Origin: Candidatus Methylomirabilota bacterium
GTDB taxonomy: Bacteria; Methylomirabilota; Methylomirabilia; Methylomirabilales; Methylomirabilaceae
Assembly: GCA_003105305.1 (NCBI GenBank)
Contig: PQAQ01000047.1
Location: 1 to 6,427 of the forward strand
Length of the DNA stretch: 6,427 nt
Reading direction: 5' to 3'
Positions 1-5,679 of this stretch are shown here, piece after piece. Position 1 is the stretch's first letter, and every line of letters starts with the position of its first letter. Position numbers and translations under genes: made by a program. The notes under the pieces are model-generated. The model was given only the letters and a program-made list of their open reading frames with translations, was not told where the DNA came from and searched no databases.

Positions 1-35
1 GATCAGGCTCTCCAGGTCGTCCAACTACGCTATAT

Positions 36-455
36 CTATATCCACTTCAGCACAGCGGACTTCAATTCGGTAAAATCAATAAGATGCTCATGCAAAATTC
101 GCACAACGATCGCGGAGTCTACGCGCGCGTAGTCGTGAACGATCACGTTGCGGAAGTTGCTCATGCGAACCATAGCATCTCGCTGCGTAGAGTTCAGGAG
201 CCCGGCCTCACCCAAAATCTCGAATGCCTCAGCATAGGTTGTCGGGATCCGTAGCGCTCGATCGGCGATGATGTGGTTCGCGATGTCCACGCATACCTCA
301 ATGGCCATCTGCAACGTGCGCTCAACAATCCGCTGAATCTTCCAGTCTCCCCGATAGTGGTCAAGGGTGATATCCCTATACTCGGCCACTTGACCCAGAT
401 ACTGGTCAAGATCCGAAAGCTTTCGAAGAACGAGGTCCCGGTCAACCAACCCCAT
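36..455 (-). CDS. hepT: HepT-type HEPN RNase toxin
   Basis: This 139-residue protein belongs to the HepT/DUF86 group of HEPN ribonucleases, which cleave RNA until an MntA partner neutralises them. The hallmark RX4HXY motif is visible as R102-NVIV-H107-D-Y109. The rest is predicted to be helical, as expected for this all-alpha fold, and the length is normal for the family. It lies directly after mntA and overlaps its end by 14 bases, so the two are translationally coupled. The start is ambiguous: AGGAGG lies only one base before the ATG at 455, but seven bases before an in-frame TTG at 449-447, which would give a protein two residues shorter. In known pairs MntA adds AMP to the tyrosine of RX4HXY; that tyrosine is present. 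The gene looks intact. Confidence 0.9.
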   Translation of the reverse strand: MGLVDRDLVLRKLSDLDQYLGQVAEYRDITLDHYRGDWKIQRIVERTLQMAIEVCVDIANHIIADRALRIPTTYAEAFEILGEAGLLNSTQRDAMVRMSNFRNVIVHDYARVDSAIVVRILHEHLIDFTELKSAVLKWI

Positions 456-864
456 ACCTCCTGGCCAGGAGGCGATGCTCGAAGAGGCGAAAGTCGAAGA
501 ACTCCCGGAGCGCGAGGGACTCGAAGCGGTGGCGGCGAAACGGATCGTGGTCGACGATGACCCGGCGGGTCTGGAGAATCCGTCCCGTCAAGGCCGTCGG
601 CGCGGTATTGAGCACCACCAGATCCACCTCGTCGGTTCCCAGGTGAGCAGTCACGACTCCTACGGCCTCCAACGTCCCCTCGACCGGATCCACCGAGTCA
701 TCAAGATAGACGGCGACATCGACGTCGCTGAGGGGTCTCAGGCGTAAGGCCGCCGCTCCCCCGAACAGGTAAGCAAAGAGAACCTGTGGGCATCGGTTTA
801 GTGCCCAGCCAAGTGAGCGAATCCGTTGCTCAATGTCTTTGGGAAGAGGCGTCTTGTGTATCAT
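442..864 (-). CDS. mntA: MntA-type nucleotidyltransferase antitoxin
   Basis: This 140-residue minimal nucleotidyltransferase is the expected antitoxin partner of HepT, which it would inactivate by AMPylation. The family motif GSX10DXD is visible but altered: G35-G36, ten residues, then D47-V-D49, with glycine in place of the usual serine. The third acidic position is probably D81 in the strand VDLVVLN. The start chosen is the ATG at 864, giving the N terminus MIHKTPLPKDIEQ, because the family begins with a short helix before the motif strand. The open frame continues upstream to an ATG at 960, but those 32 extra residues look unlike the family. Neither ATG has a clear Shine-Dalgarno sequence. 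A TATGAT hexamer on this strand at 883-888 could be a -10 box giving a very short leader, but no matching -35 is seen. Confidence 0.88.
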   Translation of the reverse strand: MIHKTPLPKDIEQRIRSLGWALNRCPQVLFAYLFGGAAALRLRPLSDVDVAVYLDDSVDPVEGTLEAVGVVTAHLGTDEVDLVVLNTAPTALTGRILQTRRVIVDHDPFRRHRFESLALREFFDFRLFEHRLLARRYGVG

Positions 865-930
865 TGTCTGTCGAAAAACGGTATCATAGGACGCAATGAT
901 GGGCAAATACTTTTGGAGACGCCAATGCGC

Positions 931-960
931 TTGACAGTATCGCGGGGACTGGTCTAACAT
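931..960 (+). promoter_or_regulatory. Candidate sigma-70 promoter for the exporter operon
   Basis: A perfect TTGACA -35 box at 931-936 is followed after 18 bases by TAACAT at 955-960, which matches four of six -10 consensus positions. Transcription would begin near 967, about 40 bases ahead of the putative permease start. It lies just upstream of mntA on the other strand, so the intergenic space serves two divergent units. Prediction from consensus only. Confidence 0.45.
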
Positions 961-1005
961 TTGCTACAGTAAAATGACACCTGCCGCTCGACACCGGAGG
1001 GCACA

Positions 1006-1845
1006 ATCGGAACGCCAATCGTACAAGAAACCACTACGCCTCAGCCGGGCATTTACATCGCAGACCACCGAGCTGCCGGTCCCCTTTCGACCATCCTTCG
1101 GTATCGGGAGCTACTGCGCCAACTTGTCATCCGAGAGGTCAAGCTCCGCTATAAGCGGTCGGTGTTTGGATTCGCCTGGACCGTGTTGAATCCTCTCCTG
1201 GCCATGGTCATCTTTACGATGGTCTTCTCCAGGGTGTTCAGTAACCGCCCAAATTACTCATTGTATGTTTTCACCGCTCTTATGGGGTGGAACCTCTTCT
1301 CATCGGGGACCTCGAGGGGTCTGGACAGCATCGTGATCAACGGTCCCATCATCCGGAAGGTCTTTGTTCCAAAAGCGATCTTCCCGGTTGCGGCCGTTGT
1401 GTCGCAGGTGGTCAACTTTGTCTTCACGCTTATCCCGCTTTTTCTCTTGATGGCCGTCAGTGGCGCGGGCTTCAGCCTCCATCTCCTCTGGCTACCGATC
1501 CCGCTCGTCAGTCTGACCTGTTTCGCTCTGGGCATTGCCTTACTCGTGGGAACCTTTAATGTCTTCTTCCGGGATATCAAGTATTTCTATGAGGCGGGTC
1601 TGTTGGCCTGGTTCTATGCCACCCCGATCTTCTATCCTCCCGAGATCATTCCGGACAAGTTCAAGTTCCTGCTGCACATGAATCCCATGTATGCGCTTCT
1701 GGAATCCCTCCGGGCCCCCATCTATCTGGGCGCAGCGCCCCCTCTGGGGGTGTTGCTCCCAGGGCTCGCCCTCTCCCTGGCGACCCTCGCGATCGGGTGG
1801 ATCGTCTTTCACCGATTCGAATCCCGGTTCATCCACTATGTCTAG
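1006..1845 (+). CDS. wzm: Polysaccharide ABC exporter permease (Wzm/ABC-2 type)
   Basis: This inner-membrane permease pairs with the next gene to export a lipid-linked or surface polysaccharide. Read from 1006 it has 279 residues, normal for the family. The N-terminal amphipathic segment at about 33-52 (YRELLRQLVIREVKLRYKRS) is the typical ABC-2 interface helix. About six hydrophobic segments follow, near 53-77, 86-100, 124-150, 158-183, 196-210 and 243-268. The signature around 187-210 (FFRDIKYFYEAG, then WFYATPIFYPP) is diagnostic. The frame is open only back to a TAA at 970-972 and contains no ATG, and no GTG or TTG before 1162. A GTG at 1162 would delete the interface helix. GGAGG at 996-1000 lies five bases before an ATC at 1006, so ATC is the proposed start, or an ATG was altered there. 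The function is secure and the start is not. Confidence 0.85.
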   Translation: MGTPIVQETTTPQPGIYIADHRAAGPLSTILRYRELLRQLVIREVKLRYKRSVFGFAWTVLNPLLAMVIFTMVFSRVFSNRPNYSLYVFTALMGWNLFSSGTSRGLDSIVINGPIIRKVFVPKAIFPVAAVVSQVVNFVFTLIPLFLLMAVSGAGFSLHLLWLPIPLVSLTCFALGIALLVGTFNVFFRDIKYFYEAGLLAWFYATPIFYPPEIIPDKFKFLLHMNPMYALLESLRAPIYLGAAPPLGVLLPGLALSLATLAIGWIVFHRFESRFIHYV

Positions 1846-2686
1846 CGGTCGGCGACTGAGCCACGTCTCTCGATTCGTTCAAGCGTCCGAGGTGATTGAC
1901 GCGCCGCAAGTCTTAACTCCGCCGGCGCATCGAGAGCGGCTACCAGTCCTGGAGATTGAAGATCTCTCTGTCCGTTTGCTGCTCCACCGGGAGCGGATCA
2001 GATCCATACGGGATTATGCCATCCGGACCTTAAAGCGCCGGAGGGACAAACAGGACGAGTTCTGGCCCCTGCGCGAGGTCTCCGTTACAGTTAACTCCGG
2101 GGAGATTCTTGGGATCATCGGGGCAAACGGAGCGGGAAAGAGTACGCTGCTGAAGGTGATCGCCGGCATTATCCCGCCTTCTCTTGGAAGTGTCGTCGTG
2201 CGCGGACGAATCGCCCCTCTCATCGAGCTCGGCGCCGGGTTTGACTCGTTTTTGACGGGGCGAGAGAATATCTTCCTCTATGGATCCCTTCTGGGATTCT
2301 CACAGAAAGAGCTCGAAAAGCGATTTGACCGCATCGTCAGGTTCGCTGAGCTGGACGAGTTCATTGATGTGCCGTTAATGAACTATTCGGTCGGCATGAC
2401 TGCCCGCCTCGGCTTCGCCATCGCGACGGACGTGAAGCCAGACCTACTCTTGATCGACGAGTTATTTTCCGTTGGTGACGCTGCCTTCAAGAAGAAATGT
2501 GAGGAGCGGATGGAATCGTTCAAGGCGAAGGGCGTCACGATCGTCCTTGTGTCGCATGACCTGAAACTGATCGGAAGCACCTGTCGGAAAGTCGTGTGGC
2601 TCCATCACGGGCGGATCGCCGCCGCCGGACCGGCCGACCAGGCGGTCGTCGAGTACCAGAAGTTCAGCGCCTCCTCATCTGTCTAA
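1838..2686 (+). CDS. wzt: Polysaccharide ABC exporter ATP-binding protein (Wzt type)
   Basis: This 282-residue ATPase drives the permease encoded just upstream. The Walker A motif is G95-ANGAG-K101-S-T103. The Q-loop region reads LIELGAGF with glutamate E130 at the usual glutamine position, as is common in polysaccharide exporters. The ABC signature is YSVGM at 183-187, Walker B is LLLIDE at 203-208, and the switch histidine is H240 in VLVSHD. It ends soon after the nucleotide-binding domain, so it lacks the C-terminal carbohydrate-binding domain of Wzt proteins that recognise a glycan cap. About 80 residues precede Walker A, including a basic stretch at 51-71. The start at the ATG at 1838 overlaps the permease stop by eight bases, which indicates coupled translation. 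An in-frame GTG at 1892 is a possible shorter start. Confidence 0.93.
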   Translation: MSSGRRLSHVSRFVQASEVIDAPQVLTPPAHRERLPVLEIEDLSVRLLLHRERIRSIRDYAIRTLKRRRDKQDEFWPLREVSVTVNSGEILGIIGANGAGKSTLLKVIAGIIPPSLGSVVVRGRIAPLIELGAGFDSFLTGRENIFLYGSLLGFSQKELEKRFDRIVRFAELDEFIDVPLMNYSVGMTARLGFAIATDVKPDLLLIDELFSVGDAAFKKKCEERMESFKAKGVTIVLVSHDLKLIGSTCRKVVWLHHGRIAAAGPADQAVVEYQKFSASSSV

Positions 2687-2712
2687 GGAGTGGTTGTTAC
2701 CGAGGATGCTCT

Positions 2713-3597
2713 TCAGATTCGTTTTTTCCAGGCGCGCATATCCCAGAAGATGAGTCGATTGATCCAGAGCGGTAGTCTCCTCCGTATTCCGAAAAAGAGA
2801 CGTTCCGGCAGCACGGTCCTGGCCGGATACAGCACTGTTCTGGCGAGCGGCCAGGAGAAACCCTTCAGGCGAGCGTAGGCATGCCACATCCGCCAGTGGC
2901 GCGATGTGTACCCGAACGAACGTTGCGTCACCGCACACAGCTCTTCGAAAAGCCGATCTCGTTGGGACCAAGTCTTGGTCTGAGGATACTGGCGACTGCT
3001 GGCCAGTACATAAGGGATCCGATCAATTAGAAATCGTCGCGCCAGCCGAATCCACAGCTCGTAGTCCATGCAGTACTGCAGGCGCGTGTCGAGCCCCCCA
3101 ATGGCCTCGATGGCTGACCGGCGGAAGAAGGCCGCAGGCTGGCATATGAAGCAGGCCTTAGCCAGTCGATGCTGGTCGAAATCCTCGGTGGGATAGATCC
3201 CAATCACCCTATTCCGTTCATCGATGTAGTACGCATCCCCATACACCATCGCCGTGTTCTGGTGAGTTGTCAGGTGGGTTACCGCCGCCTCGACCGCGCC
3301 AGGCAGATAGGTGTCGTCGGAATTCAGCCATCCGAGAATCTCACCCTGAGCCAGGCGAAAGCCCGCGTTGACGGCATCCGCCTGTCCTCCATCCGGTCCG
3401 GATCTCCAGGTGAGGCGGTTCCCATAGCTGCGCAGGATGTCGAGCGTTTCGTCGGTGGAACCCCCGTCCATCACAAGGTATTCCAGTTTCGGGTAGTTCT
3501 GTGAGAGAACACTCTCGATGGTGTCCGTGATGAATCGTCCCTGATTGAAAGAGGGAGTAATAATCGAGACGAGGGGCAGATCGTTCGATACGCTCAT
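2713..3597 (-). CDS. Family 2 glycosyltransferase (GT-A fold)
   Basis: This inverting GT2 enzyme transfers a sugar from a nucleotide donor, probably in synthesis of the glycan exported by the neighbouring ABC system. The N terminus PLVSIITPSFNQ is the first GT-A strand. DGGSTDET at residues 44-51 and the metal-binding NSDD at 92-95 are clear, followed by CQPAAFFRR near 152-160 and DYELWIRLA near 168-176, which belong to the acceptor and catalytic-base region. There is no membrane segment of convincing length; the basic C-terminal tail could contact the membrane. Its 294 residues are normal. The frame could start at GTG 3600 or at the adjacent ATG 3597, and neither has a strong ribosome site. 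It follows a 54-residue gene by about 12 bases and converges on the ATPase gene with 26 bases between stops. Donor and acceptor are unknown. Confidence 0.92.
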   Translation of the reverse strand: MSVSNDLPLVSIITPSFNQGRFITDTIESVLSQNYPKLEYLVMDGGSTDETLDILRSYGNRLTWRSGPDGGQADAVNAGFRLAQGEILGWLNSDDTYLPGAVEAAVTHLTTHQNTAMVYGDAYYIDERNRVIGIYPTEDFDQHRLAKACFICQPAAFFRRSAIEAIGGLDTRLQYCMDYELWIRLARRFLIDRIPYVLASSRQYPQTKTWSQRDRLFEELCAVTQRSFGYTSRHWRMWHAYARLKGFSWPLARTVLYPARTVLPERLFFGIRRRLPLWINRLIFWDMRAWKKRI

Positions 3598-3609
3598 CAC
3601 GGCTTTAGA

Positions 3610-3774
3610 CTACGTACCGGGAGGGGCGGTGTCAACAGATTTGGAACGGGACCCGATGTCGCTCGCGGGAACGGTTCGTCCCAGGAGTCGATCGACCAGA
3701 TGCGGCGGGATGTCCGGATCCACCCGAATGCCGATACCGTAGAGATCAAATAACTGCGTACCTACGCCGGGCAT
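3610..3774 (-). CDS. Unrecognised 54-residue protein between RiPP-like peptide and glycosyltransferase
   Basis: I do not recognise this short open frame. It starts at an ATG 19 bases after the stop of the upstream peptide gene, with AAGGG nine bases before the start, and ends 12 bases before the glycosyltransferase ATG, so the spacing is that of an operon gene. The N-terminal part contains LFDLYGIGIRVDPDIPPHL, a likely beta strand and turn; the C-terminal part is polar and rich in Ser, Pro and Thr. The LYGIGIRV pattern loosely recalls the first strand of HprK-like proteins found in some lasso-peptide clusters, which would make this a truncated remnant, but that is a weak resemblance. It may also be a chance frame. 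There is no signal peptide or membrane segment. Confidence 0.4.
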   Translation of the reverse strand: MPGVGTQLFDLYGIGIRVDPDIPPHLVDRLLGRTVPASDIGSRSKSVDTAPPGT

Positions 3775-3793
3775 TGACGGACACCCTTATCGC

Positions 3794-3910
3794 TTAACCT
3801 TGGCCGTTCTGGCTTGGAAACGCGCCTGTAATATCCCGCAGCAATTTATGTTTCGTGAGGGTCGGCTTCACATAGGGCTGCTTGGGACCTTCCGCGACAA
3901 CCTCTTTCAT
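3794..3910 (-). CDS. Lasso-leader-like RiPP precursor peptide A
   Basis: This 38-residue peptide starts at an ATG with a strong AAGGAG eight bases upstream. Residues 10-28 read KQPYVKPTLTKHKLLRDIT. Lasso precursor leaders follow YxxPxLxxxGxxxxxT; here Y13, P16, L18 and T28 fit with exact spacing, while the glycine position, residue 22, is lysine. If cleavage follows the lasso rule, one residue after the threonine, the core is AFPSQNGQG. It has no Asp or Glu, so the isopeptide ring of a lasso peptide cannot form. It is the first gene of a minus-strand run that leads into a 54-residue frame and a glycosyltransferase, and it is divergent from the haloperoxidase gene. A paralogue lies at 5379-5504. 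The translation of both copies supports a real gene; the product type is inferred. Confidence 0.75.
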   Translation of the reverse strand: MKEVVAEGPKQPYVKPTLTKHKLLRDITGAFPSQNGQG

Positions 3911-4059
3911 GTGTCCCACTCCTTTTTAGAGTCGTTTAGATAGCGGCGATCACTTACACATATCAAGAGCACGTATGGTACACTGAACCGCTACATTATG
4001 TCACGCAGGTTCTCGGATTATTGTGATTGTTTCACCCCAGCCTGTCAGGTTCGTCGCAG

Positions 4060-4084
4060 CTTATGATCTCGGCTTTTTCATAAG
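4060..4084 (+). promoter_or_regulatory. Hairpin directly before the haloperoxidase ribosome site
   Basis: CTTATGA at 4060-4066 pairs perfectly with TCATAAG at 4078-4084 around an 11-base loop. The stem ends one base before GGAGG at 4085-4089, which serves the ATG at 4095. A leader RNA folded this way could limit or protect ribosome binding. The stem is only seven pairs and AT-rich, so stability is modest and chance is possible. Confidence 0.3.
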
Positions 4085-4094
4085 GGAGGGACTC

Positions 4095-5321
4095 ATGCAA
4101 TCGATAAAAACACGAGTCACCGTACTCACCTCGTTACTTGCGGTGTTGGCGAGTGTCGCGTCTGCAGATGCGGACGTCATCAGTGATTGGAACAAGAAAA
4201 CGGTGTCCGTCGGCGCGAAGGCGAAGGCGGGTGTCATGCAGGACAGGAACATCGCAATCGTACACGTCGCCATGTTTGATGCCGTTAACGCGATCGCGCG
4301 TCGCTATACGCCGTATCGGGTGCAACTGACCGCCGAACTGACCGCCTCGCCTGAAGCGGCCGCAGCGGCTGCCGCTCACTTCCTTCTCACCCGGCTGTAT
4401 CCGGATCAGACATACGATGTTGAGATGTTGTACCGTACCTCGCTCGCAACCATTCCGGATGGCGAGTCAAAGTCGCAGGGTATCCGGCTCGGAGAAAAGG
4501 TTGCAGCGGAGATATTCGCGTGGCGCATCAAGGACGGAGCCGACGCACCCAATAGCTATCGCCCGTTCACCGCTGCAGGCACGTACATCCCCACGATGCT
4601 TCCGATCGGTTTCAGTATGGCCACGACCACGCCGTTCGCCCTCACGCACAGTTCCCAATTTCGTCCTGTGGCGCCCTACTCCCTTCAAAGCGCGCAGTGG
4701 GCAAGGGACTACAACGAAGTGAAGCGGATCGGCGCAACAAAAAGCGCTATTCGCTCAAAAGAACAGAGCGATATCGCCCGCTTCTGGGAATTCATCGGGC
4801 CGGACATCTATAATCCGATTGTCCGGCAACTCGGCGCGGCAAAACGACTCGATCTGACGGACAATGCGCGGCTGTTTGCGTTGGTAGCTATAGCGACCGC
4901 TGATGCGAAGTTCGCCTTTTACGACGCAAAATACACGTACCACTTCTGGCGGCCGGTTACTGCGATTCGCAACGGCGATATCGACGGCAATGACGCAACC
5001 GAACGCGATCCGACATGGGAGCCGTCCATTGTCACGCCGCTACACCCCGAGTATCCATGCGGCCACTGCGCGACGGCGGCTGCGGCAGCCGCCGTGTTGG
5101 AAACCCTCTTCGGCGATACGGTACCGACCTTTACCCTGATCAGCCCGACGGTACCCGGAATGCGACGCAGTTTCGTCCGACTCTCCGACTATGTCGCAGA
5201 GGTCATCAATGCGCGCGTTTACGGCGGCATGCATTATCGCACCTCCGGCGAAGTCGGCGCGGCAATGGGGCGAAGGATCGGAGAATATACCGTTCAGAAT
5301 TATCTGAAGCCTGTACGTTGA
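4095..5321 (+). CDS. Secreted vanadium-haloperoxidase-like protein (PAP2 superfamily)
   Basis: Vanadium haloperoxidases bind vanadate and use hydrogen peroxide to oxidise halides; relatives are acid phosphatases. The 408-residue product starts at ATG 4095, five bases after GGAGG. An upstream extension of the frame to 4023 is discarded because it lacks that site and hides the signal peptide. Residues 1-24 form a Sec signal (basic K5 and R7, hydrophobic 8-21, likely cut after ASA), so the protein is exported. Vanadate ligands of the family are visible: K279 and R286 in KYTYHFWRP, G323 and H324 in HPEYPCGHC, R374 and H380 in RVYGGMH. The K-to-R spacing of seven and R-to-H spacing of six match the fungal chloroperoxidase. 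The usual serine before Gly-His is C322, and C322 and C325 are the only cysteines. Catalytic specificity cannot be read from sequence. It is flanked by two related peptide genes. Confidence 0.88.
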   Translation: MQSIKTRVTVLTSLLAVLASVASADADVISDWNKKTVSVGAKAKAGVMQDRNIAIVHVAMFDAVNAIARRYTPYRVQLTAELTASPEAAAAAAAHFLLTRLYPDQTYDVEMLYRTSLATIPDGESKSQGIRLGEKVAAEIFAWRIKDGADAPNSYRPFTAAGTYIPTMLPIGFSMATTTPFALTHSSQFRPVAPYSLQSAQWARDYNEVKRIGATKSAIRSKEQSDIARFWEFIGPDIYNPIVRQLGAAKRLDLTDNARLFALVAIATADAKFAFYDAKYTYHFWRPVTAIRNGDIDGNDATERDPTWEPSIVTPLHPEYPCGHCATAAAAAAVLETLFGDTVPTFTLISPTVPGMRRSFVRLSDYVAEVINARVYGGMHYRTSGEVGAAMGRRIGEYTVQNYLKPVR

Positions 5322-5328
5322 CTCGAAT

Positions 5329-5357
5329 GTCGACGAGGGTCCTGCAGCCTCGTCGAC
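5329..5357. terminator. Perfect 10-bp inverted repeat between convergent genes
   Basis: GTCGACGAGG at 5329-5338 and CCTCGTCGAC at 5348-5357 pair fully around a nine-base loop. It lies eight bases after the haloperoxidase stop and about 20 bases beyond the stop of peptide B on the other strand. No U-tract follows directly on either strand; the nearest T run on the plus strand is at 5376-5380. It may still act as a bidirectional transcription end or 3' stabiliser. Confidence 0.5.
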
Positions 5358-5378
5358 CATCGGTCCATCATCACGTTT

Positions 5379-5504
5379 TTACCCCATTGATATCGGGCTT
5401 GATCCGCTGCCTGCGGTGATGTCCCGCAGCGGTTTGTGTTTCGTGAGGATCGGTTTCGTGTAGGGCTGTTTGGATCCATCCGTACCCATGTTCGTCTCTT
5501 TCAT
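5379..5504 (-). CDS. Lasso-leader-like RiPP precursor peptide B
   Basis: This 41-residue peptide is a paralogue of the one at 3794-3910. It starts at an ATG with a very purine-rich ribosome site containing AGGAGG about six bases upstream. Residues 12-30 read KQPYTKPILTKHKPLRDIT, differing from peptide A at only three positions in that stretch. The lasso leader positions Y15, P18, L20 and T30 are in place, and the glycine position is again lysine (K24). After the expected cleavage site the core would be GSGSSPISMG, with Gly first as in many lasso cores but no Asp or Glu to close a ring. The N-terminal ten residues have diverged. The gene converges on the haloperoxidase gene and stands alone, with the vapC stop 175 bases upstream. 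Coding status is well supported by the paired conservation; the product class is inferred. Confidence 0.75.
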   Translation of the reverse strand: MKETNMGTDGSKQPYTKPILTKHKPLRDITAGSGSSPISMG

Positions 5505-5559
5505 GCGTCTCCTCCTCCCTCCTATTTCTTTCCGTCACTGGTCATCGCGTATATACATC

Positions 5560-5571
5560 CCAGATATCTGG
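5560..5571. repeat. 12-bp perfect palindrome upstream of peptide B
   Basis: CCAGATATCTGG is a perfect palindrome about 55 bases upstream of the peptide B start. The nearby bases 5549-5556 form a second short palindrome, GTATATAC, which holds a TATATA that could be a -10 box on the minus strand, though no good -35 box is seen. The placement suits a regulator-binding site, but short palindromes also occur by chance. Confidence 0.3.
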
Positions 5572-5630
5572 CGGCAGCCAGGGTATCACGCGAGTCGGTC
5601 ACAGCGGATTCGATCCTCGTGATGTTCAAT

Positions 5631-5644
5631 CAAGATTAATCTTG
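5631..5644. repeat. 14-bp perfect palindrome between vapC and peptide B
   Basis: CAAGATTAATCTTG is fully self-complementary. It lies 35 bases after the vapC stop and 126 bases upstream of the peptide B start. It could be a dimeric regulator site for peptide B or a weak 3' hairpin for vapC; no T-tract follows it on the minus strand, so a standard terminator is unlikely. Confidence 0.35.
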
Positions 5645-5679
5645 CTCTGATGGCAGCGGGCAGCGGGCTTACCAATCGA

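Noticed and set aside
974..1189. 71-residue plus-strand frame over the permease N terminus
   Set aside because: It runs out of frame through the conserved interface helix of the permease and has no ribosome site or recognisable sequence.
1691..1837. N-terminal extension of the ATPase frame
   Set aside because: It overlaps the conserved C-terminal part of the permease in another frame; the ATG at 1838 gives a normal protein and coupled translation.
3545..3742. 65-residue plus-strand frame
   Set aside because: It is antisense to the glycosyltransferase start and the 54-residue frame, and its sequence is not protein-like.
3937..3966. TTGATA, 18 bases, TATCTA as a minus-strand promoter for peptide A
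   Set aside because: The -10 box matches only three of six positions, too weak to call, although the place is right.
5053..5067. CGHC as a thioredoxin or protein disulfide isomerase active site
   Set aside because: The surrounding HPEYP...ATAAAA context is the haloperoxidase vanadate pocket; there is no thioredoxin fold.
3794..5504. A complete lasso-peptide biosynthetic cluster
   Set aside because: No RRE protein, transglutaminase-like protease or asparagine-synthetase-like cyclase is encoded here, and both tails lack the acidic ring residue.
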